Positions 1 to 6,267 of a stretch of 17,815 nt of DNA are shown in pieces. Both the position numbers and the translations under genes were made by a program. The notes beneath the pieces are model-generated. The model was not told where the DNA came from. It saw nothing but the letters and a program-made list of their open reading frames with translations, and ran no database searches. Numbering within the stretch: the stretch's first letter is position 1; every line of letters starts with the position of its first letter. Location: the NCBI GenBank assembly GCA_005881995.1, contig VBHV01000097.1:1-17815 (forward strand). The letters run 5' to 3'. The stretch comes from Chloroflexota bacterium (GTDB taxonomy: Bacteria; Chloroflexota; Ktedonobacteria; Ktedonobacterales; Ktedonobacteraceae).

Positions 1-9
1 AAAGATTTC

Positions 10-504
10 CTATACAACCGGCAACAACTTCCCGCTTCTCACGTCATAAATGAACCCACTCACCTCAACGTTGTCCGGGATCAGTGGCGAGGATTTAATA
101 GTGGCAACATCATTGCGGACGGACTGCTCCAGGTCTTTGAACGGCAGAAAGTCGATTTGATCTGCGTTGACGTGTAGTTCCTGCTTGATTTTCGTCCGCA
201 GATCCTCGTTGCTGAAGGTCAACATGCCGCAATCCGTATGATGAATTACCACGACAGTATTGGTACCAAGTAATTGCTCAGAAATCACCAGCGAGCGAAT
301 GGCATCGTCGCTTGCCCGGCCACCCGCGTTACGGATCACATGGGCATCGCCCAGCTCAAGGCCGAGGAAGCGCGACGGATGCAGGCGAGCATCCATACAG
401 GTGAGCACTGCCACGTGACGAGCAGGTGGCATGGGTAAATCCCCTTTTTGAAAGTTTGAGGCATAGGCATCGTTTGCCTTACGGAATTCATCAACAACCG
501 GCAT
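10..504 (-). CDS. Small beta-class carbonic anhydrase
   Basis: A 164-residue beta-carbonic anhydrase, predicted to interconvert CO2 and bicarbonate in the cytoplasm with a Zn2+ ion. The CMDAR motif gives zinc ligand Cys36 and the Asp38/Arg40 dyad. HHTDCG gives His89 and Cys92. The spacing and short length resemble the small mycobacterial Rv1284-type enzymes (about 163 residues) rather than the 200+ residue plant or E. coli type. The start chosen is the ATG at 504, with an AAGGAG Shine-Dalgarno about 7 bases upstream. An upstream in-frame alternative would add 21 residues unlike the family. It lies 72 bases downstream of the thioredoxin-like gene on the same strand and is probably the last gene of that transcript. 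The family and catalytic residues are clear; physiological role and operon membership are inferred. Confidence 0.93.
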   Translation of the reverse strand: MPVVDEFRKANDAYASNFQKGDLPMPPARHVAVLTCMDARLHPSRFLGLELGDAHVIRNAGGRASDDAIRSLVISEQLLGTNTVVVIHHTDCGMLTFSNEDLRTKIKQELHVNADQIDFLPFKDLEQSVRNDVATIKSSPLIPDNVEVSGFIYDVRSGKLLPVV

Positions 505-576
505 AAATAGCTCCTTTTTCAAAGTTCGTGATGAACACAAATGGTTTATCACGCTAAGCGTACACAAAAACTGAGT

Positions 577-1035
577 TCAGGATGTGACTGCCGATAATAC
601 TCCATCTACCTGTTCGAGCAGGCGTTGTGTATTGGCAAACCCGTAATTCACAGCATGCACATGTCCGGCAGCATCAAGCACCACCGTGGTTGGCACCGTC
701 AGCACCTGGTAGCGCTGCGTCAATTCAGGGAAACTCGGCGCGTCAATTTCCTCAACACTCACCTGATATTTACGCGCCTCCGTTACACGTTGAAGCGCAG
801 GTGCCTGGAACTGGTGGCACTGGCGACAATCTTCACTGCTGAACGCCAGTATGCGCACCGGCGCCTCAGCAGAGTGGATATTCGCTCCATTTCCGCCTGA
901 TAGCGGTTCCAGGGGCAGAGCAGACAAAGCAGTTTTGCGCCGTTCCTCGACATATCGCCGACCGTACCACACTAGAAAATAGGCCAGCAGGCTCACCAGA
1001 ACCAGCACACCCAGCCGCACAAGCACATCCGACAT
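577..1035 (-). CDS. Membrane-anchored thioredoxin-fold protein with CRQC motif
   Basis: A 152-residue protein with one N-terminal membrane helix (about residues 4-24), a short basic/acidic linker, then a thioredoxin-like domain from about residue 58. The redox pair is Cys70-Arg-Gln-Cys73, after a beta-strand ending in FSSED. A cis-proline motif VPTT follows near residue 115. The CRQC dipeptide differs from the usual CGPC. Its first ATG with family sense is at 1035, one base after the TGA of the DUF4395 gene (TGACATG), so the two are almost certainly translationally coupled. By the positive-inside rule (RR and ERRK after the helix) the thioredoxin domain may face the cytoplasm, but this is not certain. 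The likely role is thiol-disulfide exchange, possibly with the cysteine pair of the DUF4395 partner. The substrate is unknown. Confidence 0.85.
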   Translation of the reverse strand: MSDVLVRLGVLVLVSLLAYFLVWYGRRYVEERRKTALSALPLEPLSGGNGANIHSAEAPVRILAFSSEDCRQCHQFQAPALQRVTEARKYQVSVEEIDAPSFPELTQRYQVLTVPTTVVLDAAGHVHAVNYGFANTQRLLEQVDGVLSAVTS

Positions 1036-1036
1036 G

Positions 1037-1468
1037 TCAGACTCCTCGCCAGTGGAAGCCACCCTCGTAGCGCACTTGTGGCAGCACACCCCATCGCCCA
1101 AGGTGATAGTACACAAAGCACCCCGCACAGAAACCCACCGTCAGGTTAATCGCTGCCAGCACAAAAACGATCAGGTCAAGCGTCCAGCCAACAACCGTCG
1201 CCTTCGTCAGGAAGAGCACGAGCGTTGCCGCGATGAGAAACACCGCTCCAACACCCTGCGCGAAACGATGCGGTGCAGGATCATCTTCGACAACACGCGG
1301 CGGAAACAGGGCTGCCAGCGTCATTACAATTGCAGCGATCAGCACAATAATGGGTTGATTAAAAACAAAAGCAAGTCCGGCGAGCGCAACGGTACACCCC
1401 TGAGAAAACTTCGCGAGATGCGTGTCTACACGCGGTATTTGTGCGGAAGGAACGGATGCCGTATTCAT
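1037..1468 (-). CDS. DUF4395 family membrane protein
   Basis: A 143-residue integral membrane protein of the DUF4395 type. The N-terminal VDTHLAKFSQG segment matches the family's opening. Hydrophobic helices lie at about residues 24-36, 38-55, 73-88 and 95-122. The last helix carries Cys114-Ala-Gly-Cys117, a CxxC within or beside the membrane. The start is the ATG at 1468, with AAAGGAG about 9 bases upstream; a longer in-frame start would add only ten residues. In other bacteria DUF4395 genes often neighbour thioredoxin or rhodanese genes, and here the next gene is a thioredoxin-fold protein one base away. The biochemical function is not established. A membrane thiol-redox partner is my inference from the CxxC and the coupling. 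Confidence 0.87.
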   Translation of the reverse strand: MNTASVPSAQIPRVDTHLAKFSQGCTVALAGLAFVFNQPIIVLIAAIVMTLAALFPPRVVEDDPAPHRFAQGVGAVFLIAATLVLFLTKATVVGWTLDLIVFVLAAINLTVGFCAGCFVYYHLGRWGVLPQVRYEGGFHWRGV

Positions 1469-1521
1469 AAAAATTAACTCCTTTAGAAGGAAGTACAATG
1501 CCCCCTGCCTTTACCAGGCAA

Positions 1522-1584
1522 TGTAACCGTAGTTTCTTTAGTTGATAAACTAACTCAACTAACCTACAGAACAAAGTGTAACCG
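1522..1584 (-). promoter_or_regulatory. Candidate operator/promoter region of the DUF4395 operon
   Basis: A perfect 8-base inverted repeat, TTAGTTGA (1538-1545) and TCAACTAA (1555-1562), is separated by 9 bases. It is flanked on both sides by a direct 8-base repeat TGTAACCG (1522-1529 and 1577-1584). The palindrome lies about 70 bases upstream of the DUF4395 start, where a dimeric repressor of MarR/TetR style could act. A weak minus-strand promoter (TTATCA, 17 bases, TACATT) overlaps one arm. Seen: the repeats. Inferred: regulatory use. Confidence 0.4.
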
Positions 1585-1660
1585 ATAAAAGAGACATGCG
1601 TCAAGGGAAGTCAAAGGCAACTTTCGGCTTTTTCAGTTATCCTTGTCTGTATTAACAAAA

Positions 1661-1687
1661 AGCCTGGAAGGACTATTCCCCCAGGCT
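1661..1687 (-). terminator. Intrinsic terminator of the sbcD-like gene
   Basis: A 7-base stem, AGCCTGG/CCAGGCT, with a 13-base loop. Read on the minus strand it is followed immediately by TTTTTGTT. It lies about 60 bases past the stop codon at 1749, as expected for a rho-independent terminator closing the 3498-1749 transcript and insulating the DUF4395 operon. Confidence 0.8.
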
Positions 1688-1748
1688 ATTTCTGTCAATC
1701 TTGATTTTGAACCCCTACATTTCGCTTGACCCTTAACAATCCACTGGC

Positions 1749-3086
1749 TTACGCCTCAGACAGCTCTACTCGTTTCTCCCGCAGAAATCGCGCAATCACC
1801 GCCGGATCATCCTTATCCAGCGACATGTGTTTCAGGTCAGCCAGCACCTTGCTCCACTCTTCACGATGGGCTATGTAGCGGTTGTCGCGGCTGACGAGGT
1901 CTTCAAAGATGCGACGTTCCAATTCGTGCCAGGTTGAGCGGTCGCGCCCATCGATCTCGCTCCCATCGGGGATGTAATCCTGGTCGTTGGTGTTATTCTC
2001 GATGCGCACGTAGAGGGGCTCGAACAGGGTACGCACAATCTCCTCCATGTAGGGTAGATCGAGCGAGCCTCCATCAAAAGCCAGCGTCCCGATCAAGTGT
2101 ATCTGGACCAGGGGCCGCAGCACGTCGGTTTCGTATTTCTCTCGCTCGCGGCGGCAGTACTTTTCGAGGAGTTTATACACAGCATCTGGCTCGCTCAATC
2201 CTTCCACGCGCAGTTCGTGACGCACGAAAGGACGGCGCGTGCTGACAAGATGGGTTGCGCGATGCGGGGACTGATCGTTATCAATATCTTCATCGTCTAT
2301 GTTATCTATAGTATCGGTATCGATCTGAACGTAATAGTAGCCACGATCCTCCCACGCCGACTCTTCCGCTCCACAGGTTTCTGTTGAGCCGGGATTATAC
2401 ATCCAATCATAGAACTCAAAGGGTTTATGCACGTGGCCGAGCGCCAGGTAATCTACACAGCGGCGCAGCGGCTGAAACTGGGCCATCGTGGGCAACCCCT
2501 GAATACGCGGCACCACGCTATCAAGGCCGGTATGCATCATCAGCAGGCGGTACTCGACACCGGCAGTGTCTTCCTCCGAACGCGCCGCCCTCATCGCCTG
2601 CGCCATCCCCTCTATACTGCGCACCGTTGCCGCTCCCTGCCAGGGCAAGCCATAGACGCGCACGCGCCCATCCAGTAGATCGATATAAGAACCGGACATC
2701 GTCTTCTGTTCCCAGCCAGCGATAACGGGCGCACCGTCACGCATCCTGGGATTGAGCAGCGTCAAATACTGTTCGTGACATAAAAATTGCAGCCAGGAGA
2801 TGCCCTCGCGGTAATAGCTGCGATCATGGTTGCCCTCGATGGCTACTACCGGAATCCCCCTGGCCTTGAGCTTCTTCAATCCCTCGATGGCGTGAATAAG
2901 CGTCAGCGCGTCGATAGCGCGCTTATGGAACAGGTCCCCCGCGATGACCATAAAGTCAATCTCGCGATGGACCGCGTCGTCGATAATATCCCAGAATGCG
3001 CGGCTAAAATCATTGAATCGCTCGCGCACACCGTATTGCTCGTAACCAAGATGCGTATCCGCGATATGTATAAACGAAGCTCTCAT
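1749..3086 (-). CDS. SbcD/Mre11-type DNA repair exonuclease (metallophosphoesterase)
   Basis: A 445-residue calcineurin-like phosphoesterase of the SbcD/Mre11 group. All metal-binding motifs are present: Asp10 and His12 in ADTHLG, Asp51 in AGDLFH, Asn86-His87-Asp88 in GNHD, His185 in MMHTG, and His218/His220 in GHVH. The C-terminal half (about 270-445) should be the capping/ATPase-docking region. These nucleases process DNA ends, usually with an SbcC/Rad50 ATPase; no such gene is in the window. The start is the ATG at 3086, giving the standard MRASFIHIADTH opening; the Shine-Dalgarno (GAAGGG) is modest. An in-frame GTG 12 bases upstream is a weaker alternative. It lies 19 bases after the upstream membrane-protein gene. 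Oddity: an Asp/Ile-rich stretch at residues 256-271 looks like a low-complexity insertion. The family call is secure; sbcD orthology versus a lone Mre11-like protein is less so. Confidence 0.9.
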   Translation of the reverse strand: MRASFIHIADTHLGYEQYGVRERFNDFSRAFWDIIDDAVHREIDFMVIAGDLFHKRAIDALTLIHAIEGLKKLKARGIPVVAIEGNHDRSYYREGISWLQFLCHEQYLTLLNPRMRDGAPVIAGWEQKTMSGSYIDLLDGRVRVYGLPWQGAATVRSIEGMAQAMRAARSEEDTAGVEYRLLMMHTGLDSVVPRIQGLPTMAQFQPLRRCVDYLALGHVHKPFEFYDWMYNPGSTETCGAEESAWEDRGYYYVQIDTDTIDNIDDEDIDNDQSPHRATHLVSTRRPFVRHELRVEGLSEPDAVYKLLEKYCRREREKYETDVLRPLVQIHLIGTLAFDGGSLDLPYMEEIVRTLFEPLYVRIENNTNDQDYIPDGSEIDGRDRSTWHELERRIFEDLVSRDNRYIAHREEWSKVLADLKHMSLDKDDPAVIARFLREKRVELSEA

Positions 3087-3105
3087 AACACCCTTCACCC
3101 AACTA

Positions 3106-3498
3106 CTATAGTCCCGTCGTGAGCGCGCGCAGAGCAGCCGCAACCAGCACCAGGGACACAATACTAAAAATAAGCAGATCGCGCCGGGGATGTTTTCCCC
3201 CGGTCGCGTAGGTGACAGCCACCGGAATCGCCAGGGCTACAATCCCTCCATATACATAATGCAGGTAGTACAGACCCGTACCTGAGCCAGGCTTCTGATT
3301 CAGTAGCACCAGCGAGATACCAAGCAGCGCCTGCAGCGCGCCCACAACCGCTGTGAAAATAAGCGCATATCTCCAGTACCTGTTGATGGTTTGCTTCTTC
3401 ATGAAGAACAGGATCAGACCCCATATGCCTGTAATAGTGCCCGACGCGAGAATCAGAAACGCGTTGAAAAAATGAATATTGCTGACGACATCTACCAT
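3106..3498 (-). CDS. Four-helix membrane protein of unknown function
   Basis: A 130-residue hydrophobic protein with four predicted membrane helices, at about residues 8-33, 43-64, 75-98 and 107-126. It is separated from the nuclease gene by 19 bases on the same strand, so the two are probably co-transcribed. The start is the ATG at 3498, with AGGAA about 6 bases upstream; longer in-frame readings run into repeat-derived sequence. Histidines occur near the start of helix 1 (NIHFF) and in helix 3 (YLHYVYGG). A bis-histidine haem arrangement of the cytochrome b561/CtaA kind is conceivable but not shown. I do not recognise a family. Its link to the nuclease may be only positional. Confidence 0.65.
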   Translation of the reverse strand: MVDVVSNIHFFNAFLILASGTITGIWGLILFFMKKQTINRYWRYALIFTAVVGALQALLGISLVLLNQKPGSGTGLYYLHYVYGGIVALAIPVAVTYATGGKHPRRDLLIFSIVSLVLVAAALRALTTGL

Positions 3499-3547
3499 AG
3501 TATTTCCTAAAAACGCAAAACAACTGCGCCTTTCTATTTTGCCTTTT

Positions 3548-3570
3548 AGGGCGACCGCCAGGGTCGCCCT
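3548..3570. repeat. GGGCGACC-type palindromic repeat
   Basis: A 9-base perfect inverted repeat, AGGGCGACC/GGTCGCCCT, with a 5-base loop. Its core AGGGCGACCGC recurs at 5439-5449 in the larger palindromic element, so it belongs to a dispersed family. It sits about 50 bases upstream of the membrane-protein start at 3498, so on the minus strand it would fold in the 5' leader if transcription begins upstream. Confidence 0.7.
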
Positions 3571-3642
3571 TACATTCAAAATTCTTTCTTCCAGGCAGAA
3601 TACCGGTTATCCTGACCACCCCTACTATAACGCATCTGTACA

Positions 3643-3816
3643 GTAGGGACAAGGGGCGGATGTGAGGAAAGGCGGGGGCCTTGTGCTTGTCCTCCCTGGG
3701 GAAGCAGACCACCCAGGACAAGCACAAGGCCCCTACATCCGCCACACACCTCCCCTTGTCCCTACGCACGAGAACAGTCCAGGAGCTATTGTTGGGTTTG
3801 TTGTAGGGACAAGGGG
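3643..3816. repeat. Long imperfect palindrome with a third arm copy
   Basis: Nested inverted repeats fill most of the gap from 3499 to 3897. The outer arm GTAGGGACAAGGGG (3643-3656) pairs with its complement at 3752-3765. The middle arm GGCGGATGT (3655-3663) pairs with 3735-3743. The inner 16-base arm GGGGCCTTGTGCTTGT (3675-3690) pairs with 3718-3733. A further direct copy of the 14-base outer arm lies at 3803-3816. No protein gene is evident here. The structure looks like a nest of REP/MITE-like elements between divergent genes. Confidence 0.75.
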
Positions 3817-3897
3817 TGCGGGAGGGAACCATTTTCTACATCACACCGTCTATACCCCTAGATATAGCGTCACATCTACCCTACGGAGGAGAATTGA

Positions 3898-4395
3898 ATG
3901 TTACGAACACAACGTTACTTGAAAGATCGCAATATCTGGATAGTAGGTGCCATGTTGAGTTCGCTGCTTTTGATGGTACTACTGGCAGCCTGCGGTACCA
4001 CTACCAGCGGGAGTGGACAGCCAGGGCCAACGGCAACTACACCTGCGCAGGTGCAAAAATGTGGCACACTGCATAACAGACTCAATGGCCTGGCGCCAGA
4101 GGATAAAGCTATCGCGGCACAGGTCGAACACTGCTTCTACCAGGCGTACAAGCAGTGCCAGCGAGCTACGCTCATCTATGAACAAAATGGACTGGATGCA
4201 GGCACTATTAACAATTTTTCGTTGAAGAACGTCAATGGAACATGTACTGTCACCGACGGCTTTCAGCATTACGTCGCACCCAGGCCGCCCAGCGCACCCA
4301 TGTTGTTCAACTGCGCCTCAATGGATATGCAGGTCGATGGATTACATATCCACGCGTGTGGTGATGCCAATACCGTGTGGATACCATTGTCGTGA
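3898..4395 (+). CDS. Cysteine-rich predicted lipoprotein, function unknown
   Basis: A 165-residue secreted protein. It has a basic N-terminus, a hydrophobic core (residues 13-29) and the lipobox LLAAC, with lipidated Cys32 predicted after signal peptidase II cleavage. A Thr/Ser/Gly/Pro-rich tether (33-52) follows. The mature domain contains six further cysteines (KCG, HCF, QCQ, TCT, NCA, ACG), which suggests disulfide bonds on the outer face of the membrane. The start is the ATG at 3898, with a strong GGAGGAG Shine-Dalgarno six bases upstream. It stands alone and converges on galU (34-base gap). I recognise no domain family. Surface location is well supported; role unknown. Confidence 0.82.
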   Translation: MLRTQRYLKDRNIWIVGAMLSSLLLMVLLAACGTTTSGSGQPGPTATTPAQVQKCGTLHNRLNGLAPEDKAIAAQVEHCFYQAYKQCQRATLIYEQNGLDAGTINNFSLKNVNGTCTVTDGFQHYVAPRPPSAPMLFNCASMDMQVDGLHIHACGDANTVWIPLS

Positions 4396-4429
4396 TTGTA
4401 GGGAAGCGCTTTGGCGCGCCTCTCCACTG

Positions 4430-5299
4430 CTATTCTTGATTTAATACCTGTCGCATATATTCGCGCAAATCAGCAGCCATGTCAGGTCGCTTCAGCGCAA
4501 AGGCGATGGACGTGGTTAACAATCCCAGGGGAGTGCCGGTATCATAGCGCTCGCCTGTAAATCGCAGGCCATAACAATTGCCCGCTTTGGCCTGCATCTC
4601 GATGGCATCCGTCACCTGAATCTCCCCACCTTTGCCAGGAGGTGTCTGCTCCAACAGCGCGAAGATATCGGGCGTCAGAATGTAACGCCCATAAACGCCA
4701 AGATCAGAGGGAGCCTCTTCAAGGCTTGGCTTCTCCACAAGGTGGGTTACTTTCAGCGCGTCATCGCCAAGTTCTTGCACAGCGGCAATACCATACGTCG
4801 GAATAACTTCAGGGGGTAGTGGTACGAGCGAGAGAACTGAGCCGCCGTAGCGTTCATACACCTTGATCAGATCCGGTAGACAAGGCGTCTCGGGTGGTAT
4901 CAAAATATCACCCAGCATCACGATGAATGGCTCATCGCCAACCAGCTCTTTGGCGCATAACACAGCATGACCCAGCCCAAGAGGCTGCGGCTGGCGTACC
5001 GTCACATATGTCGCCATCGCCTGGAGCGCGCGCAGTTCCTCCAGCTCTTTACTCTTGCCCTTGCGCTCCAGCGTTGCCTCCAATTCAGGAAACTGGTCAA
5101 AGTGATCTTCGATACTACGCTTGCTGCGGCTGTTCACGAAAATAATTTCCTCGACCCCAGCCGCAACGGCTTCCTCTACAATGTATTGCAATGTCGGTTT
5201 ATCGACAATTGGCAGCATCTCTTTTGGTATGACTTTGCTGGCCGGCAGCACCCGCGTCCCAAGGCCGGCTACAGGGAGTACAGCTTTACGTATTTTCAT
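4430..5299 (-). CDS. galU: UTP-glucose-1-phosphate uridylyltransferase
   Basis: A 289-residue nucleotidyltransferase forming UDP-glucose from UTP and glucose-1-phosphate, a precursor for cell-envelope glycans and exopolysaccharide. The N-terminal signature GLGTRVLPASKVIPKEMLP (residues 12-30) carries the G-x-G-T-R loop and Lys26. A central LVEKP motif and the GVYGRYILTPDIF segment are as in GalU. Length matches the bacterial family (about 290-300). The start is the ATG at 5299, with GAGGAG 6 bases upstream. The position after LP that is usually Thr is Ala here, a mild variation. It appears monocistronic, with repeats upstream. A dTDP-glucose RfbA-type enzyme is less likely given the LPxxKxxPKEML motif. 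Confidence 0.93.
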   Translation of the reverse strand: MKIRKAVLPVAGLGTRVLPASKVIPKEMLPIVDKPTLQYIVEEAVAAGVEEIIFVNSRSKRSIEDHFDQFPELEATLERKGKSKELEELRALQAMATYVTVRQPQPLGLGHAVLCAKELVGDEPFIVMLGDILIPPETPCLPDLIKVYERYGGSVLSLVPLPPEVIPTYGIAAVQELGDDALKVTHLVEKPSLEEAPSDLGVYGRYILTPDIFALLEQTPPGKGGEIQVTDAIEMQAKAGNCYGLRFTGERYDTGTPLGLLTTSIAFALKRPDMAADLREYMRQVLNQE

Positions 5300-5383
5300 G
5301 AATTCTCCTCAACACGATGAAAAATTTCTGGTATGTGTAGCTGCTTCTATTGTAAGGGACAGGTAGCAAGAGGTCAAATTGCT

Positions 5384-5441
5384 AGTTAACCTCTTCCAGG
5401 ATGCCATTGGCCTGGCAATGATTCAGTTAACCTCTTCCAGG
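5384..5441. repeat. 17-base direct repeat pair
   Basis: AGTTAACCTCTTCCAGG occurs at 5384-5400 and again at 5425-5441, a 41-base period. The second copy abuts the left arm of the palindromic element starting at 5439. Between them lies a short imperfect hairpin around CCATTGGCCTGG. It may be a duplicated insertion target or part of the element. Confidence 0.7.
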
Positions 5442-5532
5442 GCGACCGCAAGGGTGCGCCCGTACAATATACGGGCGGATTAAGCAGAAAGCGCTTTTGT
5501 GTATTGTACGAGCGCACCCTTGCGGCCGCCCT
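5439..5532. repeat. Palindromic MITE/REP-like element
   Basis: Two 31-base arms (5439-5469 and 5502-5532) are inverted with only two mismatches, both A/C pairings, around a 32-base loop. The arm core AGGGCGACCGC matches the repeat at 3548. The element lies between the divergent galU and EXLDI genes, so it does not terminate either of them. No open reading frame is contained. The gap 5300-5667 otherwise holds only the direct repeats and the EXLDI promoter. Confidence 0.8.
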
Positions 5533-5555
5533 CATGATCTGACTTTATCTCCTTC

Positions 5556-5584
5556 TTGACATATACGTATACATATATTATATT
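5556..5584 (+). promoter_or_regulatory. Housekeeping promoter with internal palindrome, upstream of EXLDI operon
   Basis: A consensus -35 TTGACA (5556-5561), a 17-base spacer and a -10 TATATT (5579-5584). The spacer contains the perfect 10-base palindrome TATACGTATA (5562-5571), a typical repressor position. The start codon at 5668 follows 84 bases later. The promoter match is strong; the operator is inferred. The first gene product has a ribbon-helix-helix-like N-terminus and could bind here. Confidence 0.7.
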
Positions 5585-5667
5585 ACTCATCAGAAAGCTG
5601 CAAAAAGCCTATAGTGACACCAGGAGCATCAACTATGGAACAGTTGCTACGACAAGGAGTACCTATT

Positions 5668-6231
5668 ATGCCCAACCGAACCATCTATGTTGCAGATGCC
5701 GATGTGCCCATCTTCGAGAAAGCGCAAAAACTGGCAGGGGACAACCTCTCTGCCGCCATTGCGCACGCTCTGCGCAGCTTTGTCGAACGAGAGGAGGCCA
5801 GGGTAAGCGGATATGAGGATATTACCGTCAAAGTGGGCAAAGGTCGTCCATACCTGCAACAACAGTTTCGAGGACGCCTGATCGCAAAAAGACGCCTGCG
5901 CATCAGCAACGACATTCGCATGCTCACGATGATCGTCTACCAGACAGCCAAGGGCCGCTTTGCCGTCTACACCAAAAACCAGGCCAGCTGGTCGAACTGG
6001 TCTCACCGCGGGTCAAAAAAATCAGGCAAAGGTGACAATTGGGACTGGGATTGGGATTGGTCACACGGAGATCAATCGTCCAACGATTGGTCATCTTCTT
6101 ATGAAGATGACGAGCTACGCCTGGATGTTTACGATACCCTGGATGACCTCAAGGAAAACATTCCTGAAGAGTTGTACGATACCATCGTGCGCTATCTCAA
6201 GGGAGACGACGTAGAAATTTTAGACATCTAA
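5668..6231 (+). CDS. EXLDI family protein, probable ribbon-helix-helix regulator
   Basis: A 187-residue protein ending in Glu-Ile-Leu-Asp-Ile, the EXLDI tail that names its family. Residues 1-45 (a TIYVADAD strand, a helix VPIFEKAQKLAG, then NLSAAIAHALRSFVE) look like a ribbon-helix-helix fold. A basic middle part (55-105) follows, then a Trp/Asp/Ser/Gly-rich linker with four WD repeats (125-132), and an acidic C-terminal helix region. The start is the ATG at 5668, with AAGGAG 8 bases upstream, because MPNRTIYV is the expected opening. An in-frame ATG at 5635 also has AGGAG and would add 11 residues. It is followed 36 bases later by an ABC ATPase and permease, the usual EXLDI setting. DNA binding and control of the exporter are inferred. 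Confidence 0.82.
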   Translation: MPNRTIYVADADVPIFEKAQKLAGDNLSAAIAHALRSFVEREEARVSGYEDITVKVGKGRPYLQQQFRGRLIAKRRLRISNDIRMLTMIVYQTAKGRFAVYTKNQASWSNWSHRGSKKSGKGDNWDWDWDWSHGDQSSNDWSSSYEDDELRLDVYDTLDDLKENIPEELYDTIVRYLKGDDVEILDI

Positions 6232-6267
6232 ATGCATACCACCCATCATGTAAAGTGAGAATGTTTT

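Noticed and set aside
2384..2725. Plus-strand frames opposite the nuclease gene
   Set aside because: Antisense shadows of a well-supported gene, with low-complexity Arg/Pro/Ala content and no start signals.
3164..3832. A 222-codon minus-strand frame across the repeat region
   Set aside because: It overlaps the membrane-protein gene in another frame and runs through palindromic repeats; composition is arbitrary.
4398..4425. GC-rich imperfect hairpin between the lipoprotein and galU stops
   Set aside because: Pairing is broken and no T-tract follows on either strand, so a terminator call is not supported.
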